64,000 nucleotides of DNA. Origin: Klebsiella grimontii (lineage in GTDB: Bacteria > Pseudomonadota > Gammaproteobacteria > Enterobacterales > Enterobacteriaceae). Shown here in pieces: positions 1 through 7,869 of this stretch. How positions within the stretch are numbered: the stretch's first letter is position 1; the number at the start of each line of letters is the position of its first letter. The stretch spans positions 310,001-374,000 of the forward strand of contig NZ_FZTC01000019.1 of NCBI RefSeq assembly GCF_900200035.1. The letters run 5' to 3'. Position numbers and translations under genes: made by a program. The notes beneath the pieces were generated by a model. The model was not told the DNA's origin, searched no databases, and was given only the letters and a program-made list of their open reading frames with translations.

Positions 1-1
1 A

Positions 2-124
2 AAAAGCGCGGGAACCCGGGCGGAGGTTCATATTTATGCCGGCCTGGATCATAGCGGTACGGTTAACCCGTCTTTACGCGACTCGGTGCCGTTTCTGATT
101 AAGACGCTGAACGATAAGCGATAG
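2..124 (+). CDS. C-terminal end of a truncated protein, possibly an alpha/beta hydrolase
   Basis: An open frame enters from the left edge and gives 40 residues before a TAG stop. The stretch HIYAGLDHSGTVNPSLRDSV contains an exposed DHSGTV segment of the kind that carries the catalytic His in secreted lipases and prolyl-peptidase-like alpha/beta hydrolases, so a hydrolase C-terminus is a guess. No start or fold can be seen. The gene is cut by the window edge, not by mutation. Downstream a short GC-rich inverted repeat (CCGCCC/GGGCGG, about 135-155) could end transcription but lacks a T-run. Confidence 0.45.
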   Translation, partial: KSAGTRAEVHIYAGLDHSGTVNPSLRDSVPFLIKTLNDKR

Positions 125-162
125 TGCCGGCAGGCCGCCCTGAGCGATGGGGCGGACTTCGA

Positions 163-264
163 TTACCAGTATTTAGGGATCAGATAGCCATACATCACGA
201 CCGCGACAACAATCATCAACGTAATAATCGCCCAGTCCGCTTTTAGTGATTTTACTGCGTTCAT
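163..264 (-). CDS. 33-residue single-span membrane peptide
   Basis: This is a short reverse-strand gene: ATG, 33 residues, TAA. The start is preceded by an AGAGGAAC ribosome-binding site. The product begins MNAVKSLKADWA, continues with a hydrophobic span of about 18 residues (IITLMIVVAVVMYGYLI) and ends PKYW. The charged N-terminus and single span fit a small inner-membrane protein of the enteric small-protein class, whose members often modulate transporters or stress responses. I do not recognise a named family. A CRP-like site lies 57-78 bases upstream, shared with the divergent gene at 463. The clean RBS, start, span and stop argue for a real gene. Confidence 0.65.
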   Translation of the reverse strand: MNAVKSLKADWAIITLMIVVAVVMYGYLIPKYW

Positions 265-320
265 AAGTTCCTCTTTTTTCAATGAATCATCGGGGAACCT
301 TACCGCCGCCGCGCGCGATA

Positions 321-342
321 GAAGGTGATGAAGATCACACAT
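321..342. promoter_or_regulatory. CRP-like binding site between divergent genes
   Basis: The core is GGTGA-N6-TCACA, matching 16 of 22 positions of the CRP consensus by eye. It is centred near 331.5. A TAAAGT hexamer at 361-366 lies where a -10 element for the rightward gene would be if CRP bound at -41.5 (class II). A leftward -10 is weaker. Control by cAMP-CRP is inferred from the motif only. Confidence 0.5.
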
Positions 343-462
343 TAAAATTTGTCATACAAATAAAGTGTGTCGATTTTTAAATTTTCTCAGCAATATTTTG
401 TCCGCTCATTCGTCTACCTCTGCACAGGCTAATATTCACGAGCATTATGAGGTAAACAGAAG

Positions 463-888
463 ATGAGAGATTTCGATATGCACGGTCAGCATCACCATCA
501 GCGCTTTGGTCGTCACAGAATGGCAAAACCGCTTATTATCGGCGTGGCGTTAATCGCCGTGCTTGGGCTGGTGGTGATGTCGCTGTGGAATGCGCTGCTG
601 CCGGCAATTCTTGGCGTGAAGAGCATCGGTTTCTGGCAGGCGTTAGGGATTCTGGCGCTGTCGCGGATCCTGTTCGGCGGCCTCGGTTTTCGGCCGGGCA
701 TGTTTGGCATGGGGCACGCCCGGCGGCGGATGCATGAACGCTGGATGAACATGAGCCCCGAGCAGCGCGAGGAGTTTGCTCAGCGCTTCGGCCGCCGCGG
801 GCATCACGGCCCCTGCGGCTGGCGTGACCGCCGAGGCGAGCATGGGCCGCAGCAGGAGAGTCCAGCTAAAAACGCGGATCCCGAGTGA
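463..888 (+). CDS. His-rich membrane protein preceding an ECF sigma factor
   Basis: The 141-residue protein has a His/Arg-rich N-terminus (HGQHHHQRFGRHR), two hydrophobic segments (about residues 23-43 and 48-70) and a basic C-terminal tail with MSPEQREEFAQRF and a second His cluster. The segment WNALLPAILGVKSIGFWQAL followed by ILALSRILFGG is a pattern I associate with small membrane proteins encoded beside ECF sigma genes. The start has a GAGG site nine bases upstream. Its stop overlaps the sigma-factor start by four bases, which implies translational coupling. An anti-sigma or sensor role is inferred from this context, and the His clusters could bind metal. No enzymatic motif is visible. 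Confidence 0.8.
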   Translation: MRDFDMHGQHHHQRFGRHRMAKPLIIGVALIAVLGLVVMSLWNALLPAILGVKSIGFWQALGILALSRILFGGLGFRPGMFGMGHARRRMHERWMNMSPEQREEFAQRFGRRGHHGPCGWRDRRGEHGPQQESPAKNADPE

Positions 889-1454
889 ACACAATGAAAA
901 ACGGCACCGTGGCGGAGTCACGGCTTGTTTCCGCCCTCAACGCCTGCCGGTCGCGGCTGAAGGCTTTTATCCGCGGACGGACCCCGCTGCGCGATGAGGC
1001 GGACGATATCCTGCAGGAAGTGACGTATCAGCTCATTCGCGTCGAGCAGCCGGTGGAGAATATCGCCGCCTGGCTGTTTCGGGCGGCGCGTAACGAAATG
1101 ACCGACAGGGCGAGGAAAAAACGCGAGCTGCCGCTGGCGGGCGGCTTCAGCGAGGAGGAGGAGGGCGATTTTCCTGAGGACGAGCTGGCCGAGACGCTGT
1201 TTGGCGTGCCGCAAACGCCGGAGGATGAGTATCTGAAAGCGCTGCTCTGGGAGGAGCTAAACCAGGCGCTTTCGGAGCTGCCGCCCGCCCAGCGTGAGGC
1301 ATTTGAGAAAACCGAACTGCAGGGCTATAGCTACCGGGAGCTGGCCGAAGAGTCCGGCGTCAGCGAGCAGGCGCTGCTCTCGCGTAAGCATAAAGCCGTT
1401 CTCTACCTTCGCACCCGCCTGCGTAGCCTGTACGATGAGCTCCTCGCCGGTTAG
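885..1454 (+). CDS. ECF-type sigma-70 family RNA polymerase sigma factor
   Basis: The product is 189 residues, the usual ECF length. Region 2 covers about residues 24-80 and includes DEADDILQEV and AAWLFRAARNEMTDRARKK. An acidic linker follows (EEEEGDFPEDE). Region 4 at about 127-182 has LPPAQREAF and the helix-turn-helix YRELAEESGVSEQALLSRK. The start is GTG in a GTGA overlap with the previous stop; the internal ATG three codons later is an alternative. It would direct RNA polymerase to its own promoter set and probably autoregulates with the co-encoded membrane protein. Its regulon cannot be read from this window. Confidence 0.88.
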   Translation: MNTMKNGTVAESRLVSALNACRSRLKAFIRGRTPLRDEADDILQEVTYQLIRVEQPVENIAAWLFRAARNEMTDRARKKRELPLAGGFSEEEEGDFPEDELAETLFGVPQTPEDEYLKALLWEELNQALSELPPAQREAFEKTELQGYSYRELAEESGVSEQALLSRKHKAVLYLRTRLRSLYDELLAG

Positions 1455-1471
1455 GCGTATTCCGGCCCCGT

Positions 1472-2107
1472 TCACAGGGCGCCGGATGATGATGGCTTAT
1501 AGCCCCAGGCCGTGAGGAACACGCTAATCGCGCATTCGGCGAGCGGCTCCAGCGTTTCTGCCGTTAGCGCATTTTGCGCAATTAAGGCTCCCGGCAGCGG
1601 ATAGCCCATAATCGCGCCGAGAAACGCCGTCGCCTGGAGCTGCGGGTCGCTGAGGGTCAGCTGGCCCTGATCTCGTTTCTTCGCGAGGATATCGCTGAGC
1701 GCCTGCAACACGCGTCCCGAGGGGCGCTGCTCTAGCGTGACGTACAGCTCCGGTTTTTGCACCAGCACCTGGATGAGCAGGCGTTGAAAGTGGATGTTTT
1801 CCGGTGCATAAAAATGGTGCTGGACAACCCTGGCGAATCCCCGCAGCAGCGCCGGCAGATCCTGCTGGCTGTCCTGTAGAAGCTGTTGCAGGGGCGGCTG
1901 CATAGCGTCGTTGAGAAAGGCGAACGTCTCCAGCAGCAGCGCGTCTTTTCCGCCGGGGAAATGGCTGTACAGCGTCGGGCGCGTGGTTCCCGCTTCGGCG
2001 GCGATGGTATCCAGAGACACATCAAGCCCGTGCTGCAGAAACAGCGCCCGGGCGGTTTGTAAAATGCGTGGGCGGGCTTTCATCGGCCGCCCGCGTTGAT
2101 TTCCCAT
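1472..2107 (-). CDS. TetR/AcrR-family transcriptional repressor of the adjacent RND pump
   Basis: The 211-residue protein has an N-terminal TetR helix-turn-helix at about residues 12-58 (ILQTARALFLQHG, TIAAEAGTTRPTLYSHFPGG) and an all-helical C-terminal ligand domain. It is the last gene of a leftward operon (secreted protein, RND pump, repressor), 11 bases after the pump stop. The perfect 29-bp palindrome upstream of the first gene is the obvious operator, giving an autoregulated, ligand-inducible efflux operon. Family assignment is firm; operator pairing is inferred from position and symmetry. The ligand is unknown. Confidence 0.88.
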   Translation of the reverse strand: MGNQRGRPMKARPRILQTARALFLQHGLDVSLDTIAAEAGTTRPTLYSHFPGGKDALLLETFAFLNDAMQPPLQQLLQDSQQDLPALLRGFARVVQHHFYAPENIHFQRLLIQVLVQKPELYVTLEQRPSGRVLQALSDILAKKRDQGQLTLSDPQLQATAFLGAIMGYPLPGALIAQNALTAETLEPLAECAISVFLTAWGYKPSSSGAL

Positions 2108-2118
2108 CAGTTGAGTCC

Positions 2119-5100
2119 TTACGGTTTGCGTCTTTTTAGCCGCATCATTCCTTGCTGCACCAGCAGGAAAAATAATGGCGCGAAAAACAAGGTCAGCAGC
2201 GTCCCAGTGAGCATGCCGCCGATGACCGCGGTGCCTATCTCTCGTTGGCTGGAAGCCCCCGCGCCGGTAGAGAGTACCAGAGGGATTACGCCAACAACAA
2301 ATGCGAGTGAGGTCATCACGATGGGGCGCAAGCGCAGGCGCGCGCCTTCGAGGGTGGCTTCCGACAGGCTTTTCCCTTGCTGGAACTGCGCCAGGGCGAA
2401 TTCAACGATCAGAATCGCGTTTTTGGACGAGAGGCCCATTGTCGTCAACATCCCCACCTGGAAGTAGATATCGTTTTCATAACCGGCGAGCAACGAAGCG
2501 CTGATGGCGCCAATAATGCCCAACGGGATAATCAGCATTACGGCAATGGGAACCGACCAGCTCTCATATAAGGCGGCCAGGCATAAAAACATAAAGGCCA
2601 GCGACGCCAGGTAGACCCACAGCGTTTGCACCGAAGATGACTGCTCCTGCCAGGACAAACCGCTCCATTGCAGATCAAACCCGTTCATCGAGCTGACCAG
2701 GTCGGACATCTCCGCCATCGCGGCGCCGGAACTGACGCCCGGCGCCGCGCCTCCCTGAAACTGCACGGCCGACAGACCGTTAAACCGCTGAAGCATCTGC
2801 GGTCCGGTGGTCCAGCGCAGGGATGAGAAGCTGTCGAAGGAGGCCATGTTGTTGCTGTCGCCGCGCACAAACCAGGCGGATAAATTTTCCGGCGTCGAAC
2901 GCCAGGCCGCATCTCCTTGCATATACACGCGTTTAACCCGCCCACGGTCGATAAAGTCGTTAACATATACGCCCCCCCAGGCCGCTGAGAGCGTATTGTT
3001 GATATCAGCCTGATCCAGGCCCTGAGCCTGCGCTTTTTGTCTGTCGACATCGACCTGCAGCTGCGCTTTTTCTTCCAGACTATTAATTCGTACCGCGTCC
3101 AGAGCGGGATTTTCTCTGGCGGCATTGAGCAGGGTGGTTTGCGCCTGCATAAGCGCAGCGCTGCCATTTTCCGCGCTGTCCTGCAGCCATAGCTCAAAGC
3201 CGCTGGATTGCCCAAGCCCGCGCACGGTCGGGGGCGACATCACGCTGATGTTGGCCTGCCGGGCGTTTTTATTAAAATACTGGTTCGCGCGGGAAATAAT
3301 GGCCTGGGCGCTGTTTTTCTCACCAGGACGCAGGTCCCAGTGCTTTAACTCAGCGAATGCCATGCCGACGTTCTGCCCACTGCCGGCATTGTTTCTCCCG
3401 GTGACCATAAAGATAACGTTGAGGTTATCTTCCTCCTCGGTCATAAAATAGCGGGCAATATCAGCGCCAACCTCCTCGGTCATTGACATCGGCGAGCCAG
3501 ACGGCAGCGTGTACTGAACCATGACCGCGCCCTGATCCTCCTCGGGCAGAAATCCGCTAGCGAGCTTCTGATATTGCCAGAGCATCAAAAAGGTCAGGAT
3601 CAGGGCCAGGCAGACAAAACGAAACGGACGGGCGGTTATTCGTTGGAGCGTGGCCAGGTAGCGGTTCTGACTTATCGTCACGCCGCGATTGAAAAGGGTG
3701 AAAAAACGCCCTTTTTTCATGTGTCCTGGCTTGAGCAGGTGGGCGCATAGCGTTGGCGTCAGCGTCAGAGCGACCAGCGCGGACAGCGCCATGGCTGAGA
3801 CAATAGTCACGGTAAACTGGCGATAGATAATCCCGACCGAGCCGCCAAACAGCGCCATCGGAATAAAAACGGCGGAGAGAACCAACGCAATACCGATTAG
3901 TGCCCCGGTTATCTCATTCATCGAGCGCAGCGTGGCCTCCAGCGGGGTGAGGTCTTCCTCTGCCATCAAACGCTCAACGTTTTCCACTACCACGATAGCG
4001 TCATCAACCAGCAGGCCGATTGCCAGCACCATCGCAAACAGGGTGAGCGTATTAATGCTGTAACCGAGCAGGCTGAGAATACCGAAAGTACCCAGCAGAA
4101 CTACCGGAACCGTAAGGGTCGGGATCAGCGTCGCCCGCCAGCTCTGCAGAAAAAGATACATGACGGCCACGACAAAGAGGATCGCTTCAATCAGCGTATG
4201 CACCACGCTTTCGATCGATACCGTCACAAACGGTGTGCTGTCGCGCGGATAGGCGGCGACCACGCCTTGCGGAAAGCGGGAAGAGAGGCGTTCGACTTCG
4301 GCCCGAACTTTTTCCGCCGTTTCCAGCGCGTTGGCTCCCGAGGCCAGTTGAATCGAGATCCCGGCGGAGGGGTAACCATTGAGCGTAGTTTGGTTTTGAT
4401 AGTTTTCCGCGCCGATCTCCACGCGGGCCACATCGCGCAGGTACACCACCGAGCCGTCGCTATTCGTGCGCAGAATAATATTCTCAAATTGCTCAGGACG
4501 TTCAAGCCGAGACTGCGTCGCCACCGTGGCGTTCAGATACTGTCCCTCAAGCGTCGGCAGCGAGCCAATTTCACCGCTGGTAACCTGCGAATTCTGCGCT
4601 TCAATGGCGGCCTGCACGTCCGAGGGCATCAAACCGTAGCTGGTCAGCTGGAGCGGATTAAGCCAGATGCGCATGGCGTACTGCGCGCCAAAAACGGTGG
4701 TTTCACCCACGCCTTCAACCCGGCTCAATGGCTCCTGCAGGGAACTGACGAGGAAATCGCTGATATCAAGGCTGGTTAATTGCTCGCTTTTGTCATACAG
4801 GGCAACCACCATCAGGCTGTCGCCCTGGGATTTGGTAACGGTAATGCCTTGCTGCTGTACCTCCTGCGGTAAGCGGGTAATCGCCTGGTTTACCGCATTT
4901 TGTACCTGTACCTGCGCCATATCAGGGTTTACGCCCTGATCGAAGCTAAGGCTAATCCGCGCCTGCCCAGCCGAACTGCTGCTTGAGGAGAAATAGATCA
5001 GCCCATCGATGCCTTTAATCTGCTGCTCCAGCACCTGGGTAACGCTATCCTCGACGGTTTCCGCTGAAGCGCCGGTATAGTTCGCCGTGACGTTGACGGC

Positions 5101-5226
5101 AGGAGGGGCGATATCCGGATACTGTTCTACCGGCAGCGTCAGCAGGGCAAGGGCGCCGGCCGCCATAATGCAGATGGCGATGACGGCGGCAAAAACGGGG
5201 CGAAAGACAAAAAAGCGGGCCAGCAT
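2119..5226 (-). CDS. RND (HAE1/AcrB-type) multidrug efflux transporter, solitary
   Basis: The 1035-residue length matches AcrB-class pumps. It begins MLARFFVFRPVFAAVIA, with TM1 followed by the LPVEQYPDIAPP porter-domain entry, and contains the TM4 proton-relay Asp pair in GLLVDDAIVVVENVERLM and the TM10 Lys in SSKNAILIVEFA. The second repeat ends in a basic tail. The start has a GAGGT site. It exports hydrophobic or amphiphilic compounds by proton antiport. No membrane-fusion (AcrA) or outer-membrane gene is adjacent, so it would have to borrow partners, as AcrD does. The sequence does not look like AcrB or AcrD themselves. The preceding secreted-protein gene lies 16 bases upstream. Confidence 0.93.
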   Translation of the reverse strand: MLARFFVFRPVFAAVIAICIMAAGALALLTLPVEQYPDIAPPAVNVTANYTGASAETVEDSVTQVLEQQIKGIDGLIYFSSSSSSAGQARISLSFDQGVNPDMAQVQVQNAVNQAITRLPQEVQQQGITVTKSQGDSLMVVALYDKSEQLTSLDISDFLVSSLQEPLSRVEGVGETTVFGAQYAMRIWLNPLQLTSYGLMPSDVQAAIEAQNSQVTSGEIGSLPTLEGQYLNATVATQSRLERPEQFENIILRTNSDGSVVYLRDVARVEIGAENYQNQTTLNGYPSAGISIQLASGANALETAEKVRAEVERLSSRFPQGVVAAYPRDSTPFVTVSIESVVHTLIEAILFVVAVMYLFLQSWRATLIPTLTVPVVLLGTFGILSLLGYSINTLTLFAMVLAIGLLVDDAIVVVENVERLMAEEDLTPLEATLRSMNEITGALIGIALVLSAVFIPMALFGGSVGIIYRQFTVTIVSAMALSALVALTLTPTLCAHLLKPGHMKKGRFFTLFNRGVTISQNRYLATLQRITARPFRFVCLALILTFLMLWQYQKLASGFLPEEDQGAVMVQYTLPSGSPMSMTEEVGADIARYFMTEEEDNLNVIFMVTGRNNAGSGQNVGMAFAELKHWDLRPGEKNSAQAIISRANQYFNKNARQANISVMSPPTVRGLGQSSGFELWLQDSAENGSAALMQAQTTLLNAARENPALDAVRINSLEEKAQLQVDVDRQKAQAQGLDQADINNTLSAAWGGVYVNDFIDRGRVKRVYMQGDAAWRSTPENLSAWFVRGDSNNMASFDSFSSLRWTTGPQMLQRFNGLSAVQFQGGAAPGVSSGAAMAEMSDLVSSMNGFDLQWSGLSWQEQSSSVQTLWVYLASLAFMFLCLAALYESWSVPIAVMLIIPLGIIGAISASLLAGYENDIYFQVGMLTTMGLSSKNAILIVEFALAQFQQGKSLSEATLEGARLRLRPIVMTSLAFVVGVIPLVLSTGAGASSQREIGTAVIGGMLTGTLLTLFFAPLFFLLVQQGMMRLKRRKP

Positions 5227-5242
5227 TGTTACGCACCTCAGG

Positions 5243-5665
5243 TCAGTTAATGGCGTCTTGCAGGGTAAACACCGCAGGCGGCGCGCTTATCGCATCATCG
5301 GGCGGAAGCGGGGTAAAGGGCAGCCCATGGAATGCCTCATCGTGAACTTTGCTCATCAAGAAGGCGCCGATCTCAGAACATGACGTCGCACGCTGGTATT
5401 CACTCCACAGATAGTCGTAGGTTTGAATGCTGAAAATATTCTGCTGAAGTAAAAAGTGCAGATAGCGCTGCCGCTGTTCCACGCGCTGGCTAATGAGCAG
5501 GGCGCGACAGCGCCAGGCCTCGGCGGGTTCTTGTAGGTGGGAGCAGGCGTCATAGAGCGAGGCGCCCTGCGCGGGTAGGCTGGGTAAAGCGGCGTTCACC
5601 GCGCCGGGGAAAATGGCTAATGCAATGAAATAAAAAAGCTTTCCCCATTTTCTTTCGTTGAACAT
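5243..5665 (-). CDS. Secreted hypothetical protein, first gene of the RND operon
   Basis: The 140-residue product has a signal peptide (FYFIALAIFPGAVNA, cleavage near residue 25) and a small periplasmic domain. Three Cys remain in the mature part (in DACSHL, WRCRA and TSCSEIG), so one disulfide is likely. The pattern of a Cys-containing helical domain of about 90 residues recalls Rap1a/Tai-type periplasmic proteins, but the likeness is too weak to name it. Being co-transcribed with the pump in the place where an adaptor gene usually sits, it may be a periplasmic accessory of the transporter. It is far too small for an AcrA-type adaptor. The ribosome-binding site is weak. Confidence 0.7.
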   Translation of the reverse strand: MFNERKWGKLFYFIALAIFPGAVNAALPSLPAQGASLYDACSHLQEPAEAWRCRALLISQRVEQRQRYLHFLLQQNIFSIQTYDYLWSEYQRATSCSEIGAFLMSKVHDEAFHGLPFTPLPPDDAISAPPAVFTLQDAIN

Positions 5666-5682
5666 CAGTCTGATCTCGTTTG

Positions 5683-5711
5683 TTTATTTACTTTACAGTA
5701 AAGTAAATAAA
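5683..5711. promoter_or_regulatory. Perfect 29-bp palindrome, candidate TetR-family operator
   Basis: Two 14-base arms (TTTATTTACTTTAC and its exact complement) flank a single central base at 5697. The palindrome lies 18 bases upstream of the first start codon of the RND operon, so a bound repressor would block the promoter or early elongation. Odd-length AT-rich palindromes of this kind are typical TetR-family operators, and the repressor gene ends the same operon. As RNA it could also fold, but there is no GC stem or T-run as in a terminator. Confidence 0.8.
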
Positions 5712-5788
5712 ATGTTTAAACAAGCGATAGTCTGTACGAATGAAAAAAGGGAAAGCGAGAGTGTTAGCAGAAGGCTCCTGGCCGGGTT

Positions 5789-6241
5789 TTAGAACATGCT
5801 GTTGCCGCTGGCGGTTTTTTGCGGAACGTTCTGGGTAACGTCCCAGTGCTCAATGATTTTATGCTGCTTGTCGACGCGGAAGATATCAATAATCGCCCGC
5901 GTCACGCCCGGCTCGCGACCGGTGACCTCAACGTGCAGGATCACATGATCGCCATCAACAAACGCCTGCTTAATTTCACTGTGGGAGTCGGGATATTTGT
6001 TCTTCAGGAAGGCGATAAACTGCTGAAAGCCTTCCACGCCGTCTTTCGCCATCGGGTTATGCTGTATGTAGCGGTCTCCGAGATAGGGTCTGGCGGCGGC
6101 AAAGTCTTTGTCATTTAACGCTTTATTATAAAAATCAATGACATTCTTTTTATTCAGCTGTTCATTTTCACTGTTGCCCGCAAAAACGGCAGGCGTCAGA
6201 GCGCAGAACAAGGAAAAGGCGACAATCGATTTTTTCAACAT
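5789..6241 (-). CDS. Secreted SnoaL-like (NTF2-fold) protein
   Basis: The 150-residue product has a clear signal peptide (KKSIVAFSLFCALTPAVFA, cleavage near 22). The mature part has the SnoaL/NTF2 cone-fold pattern: NVIDFYNKALNDKDF, YLGDRYIQHNP, GVEGFQQFIAFL, then beta strands ending IDIFRVDKQHKIIEHWDVTQ. Such proteins bind or isomerise small hydrophobic molecules; many of the secreted ones have no known reaction. It follows digH after 30 bases on the same strand and has a GGAGA ribosome-binding site, so co-transcription is possible. The role is unknown. Confidence 0.82.
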   Translation of the reverse strand: MLKKSIVAFSLFCALTPAVFAGNSENEQLNKKNVIDFYNKALNDKDFAAARPYLGDRYIQHNPMAKDGVEGFQQFIAFLKNKYPDSHSEIKQAFVDGDHVILHVEVTGREPGVTRAIIDIFRVDKQHKIIEHWDVTQNVPQKTASGNSMF

Positions 6242-6271
6242 AACATTCTCCGGTTGAGGCAGGTGTGGGAA

Positions 6272-7597
6272 TCAACCTCCCCAGCGGCTTTTCAGGTAGT
6301 TAACGGCCTGCTGGGTTTGCGGCTGATTGAGGTAATTCTCTCTGAACAAAATCGTGCCCTGAATTTGCGGCATGGATTCATTCAGATCAAGCTGCTTTTT
6401 CAATTCCGGCACGCCGCCGTTAATCATCCAGTCGGGTTCGTTCTTCGACGGTTCGCCCACCTTGTACAGCGCCACGCCGATATAGAGGCGGGTATGGGTG
6501 GGTTTCACCACGTCAGCCCACCACTTTGCCAGCACGTCGTAGCGGGCCGCGTCGCGGGCGAAGGGCCAATAAATCTGCGGCGCGATATAGTCCAGCCATC
6601 CCTGCTGCACCCAGAGACGGGTATCGGCATAGGACTCATCGTAGGCCGCCGCGCCGCGGGTGTCGGAACCGGCCGGATCGTGGGAGCGGTTGCGCCAGAC
6701 GCCTGCCGGACTGACGCCGAATTCAACCTCGGGGTTCAGCTGCTTGATGGTACGGGAAACCTGCTCGATCAGCAGTTGGGTATTATGCCGCCGCCAGTCC
6801 GCCTTCGCGGCAAATCCCTGACCGTACTGTTGGAACGTCCGGCTGTCGTTCAGCGCCGATCCCGGCGATTCGGTGTAGAAATAGTCGTCGAACTGGACGC
6901 CGTCAACCGGATAATGTTCCACGACTTCCGCCACGATACTGGTTATCCAGTCGCGCACTTCCGGGATGCCCGGATCGAGCACGAAGCGATCGCCGGAGGT
7001 GCGTATCCACTCGGGGTGCAGAACGTATACGCTGGCGGGAACCTGCGATAGCGTACCGTTAAGCTCGGTGACGGTTTTCGGCCGGGTGTTGACCGAAACG
7101 CGATAGGGGTTAAACCAGGCATGAACGCGCATACCGCGCTTATGGGCCTCGTCCAGCATGAACTTAAGCGGATCGTAGCCCGGATCCTCGCCGATTTTTC
7201 CGGTCAGCATATCGGACCACGGCAGGATCTTCGATGGCCAGAGCGCTGTGCCATCCGGTTTCACCTGGAAGAAGACGGTGTTAATGCCGAGGCTCTTTAA
7301 ATTATCCAGCTTGGCAGTCAGCGCCTGCTGCTGGAGGGCGATACGTCGGTTGGCCGTAATGCCGCCATTCACCGATTCCAGCGGCGGCCAGTCGAGGCGC
7401 GAAACGGTTGTCAGCCACACGCCGCGTACCGGCTCATGACTTTTGGGTAACGTCGGCTGCCTGGTCGCGGGCGGCATGGGTGTGACGAGAGAAACGGGCG
7501 GTTTGCTGCCGCAGTGGGCCAACAGCAGCGCAGCAGCTATTGCTACGGCGGATATTTTCACCTTGTTCAGGAGAAATTTACAGGAGCGGATCGTCAT
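6272..7597 (-). CDS. digH: DigH/YddW-type divisome glycoside hydrolase, lipoprotein
   Basis: The 441-residue protein matches E. coli YddW/DigH nearly throughout as I remember it, including PVRGVWLTTVSRLDWPP, NTVFFQVKPDGTALWPSKI, HAWFNPYRVSVNT, FDDYFYTESPGS and QIYWPFARDAARYDVLAKWW. The family (GHL10) hydrolyses denuded peptidoglycan glycan strands and binds at the septum. An N-terminal hydrophobic segment ends LLLAHCGSK. The Cys fits a lipobox, but His at the -1 position is unusual, so lipidation is likely rather than certain. The 272 bases between this gene and the divergent gene at 7870 are AT-rich; I see no named site in them. Confidence 0.93.
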   Translation of the reverse strand: MTIRSCKFLLNKVKISAVAIAAALLLAHCGSKPPVSLVTPMPPATRQPTLPKSHEPVRGVWLTTVSRLDWPPLESVNGGITANRRIALQQQALTAKLDNLKSLGINTVFFQVKPDGTALWPSKILPWSDMLTGKIGEDPGYDPLKFMLDEAHKRGMRVHAWFNPYRVSVNTRPKTVTELNGTLSQVPASVYVLHPEWIRTSGDRFVLDPGIPEVRDWITSIVAEVVEHYPVDGVQFDDYFYTESPGSALNDSRTFQQYGQGFAAKADWRRHNTQLLIEQVSRTIKQLNPEVEFGVSPAGVWRNRSHDPAGSDTRGAAAYDESYADTRLWVQQGWLDYIAPQIYWPFARDAARYDVLAKWWADVVKPTHTRLYIGVALYKVGEPSKNEPDWMINGGVPELKKQLDLNESMPQIQGTILFRENYLNQPQTQQAVNYLKSRWGG

Positions 7598-7869
7598 GAT
7601 ATTTGCCAGCTTTTCTGGTCAGCGCACAAAAGAGTCATTTTCATATTATTCGACTTTAAGTCAATAGTTTAGCTACGGGTGCAGCAGCAAAAGCACGCAA
7701 ACCTCAGGCGAAGAAAACGACTCTCGCATCACGCAACGGTTTGCCATGATATATCATTGATATGCATTAAAACTTGATCGGTTCAGGGCGAGTATAAACA
7801 GGATTTATTAAAATTTGGTCAAACTATTGGCCGTCGGCCCGCTGCGGCGCGTCAAACTGGATTAGCACA

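Noticed and set aside
5243..5665. Naming the secreted RND-operon protein a Rap1a/Tai type VI immunity protein
   Set aside because: Only size and Cys spacing recall that family. There is no type VI effector or secretion gene nearby.
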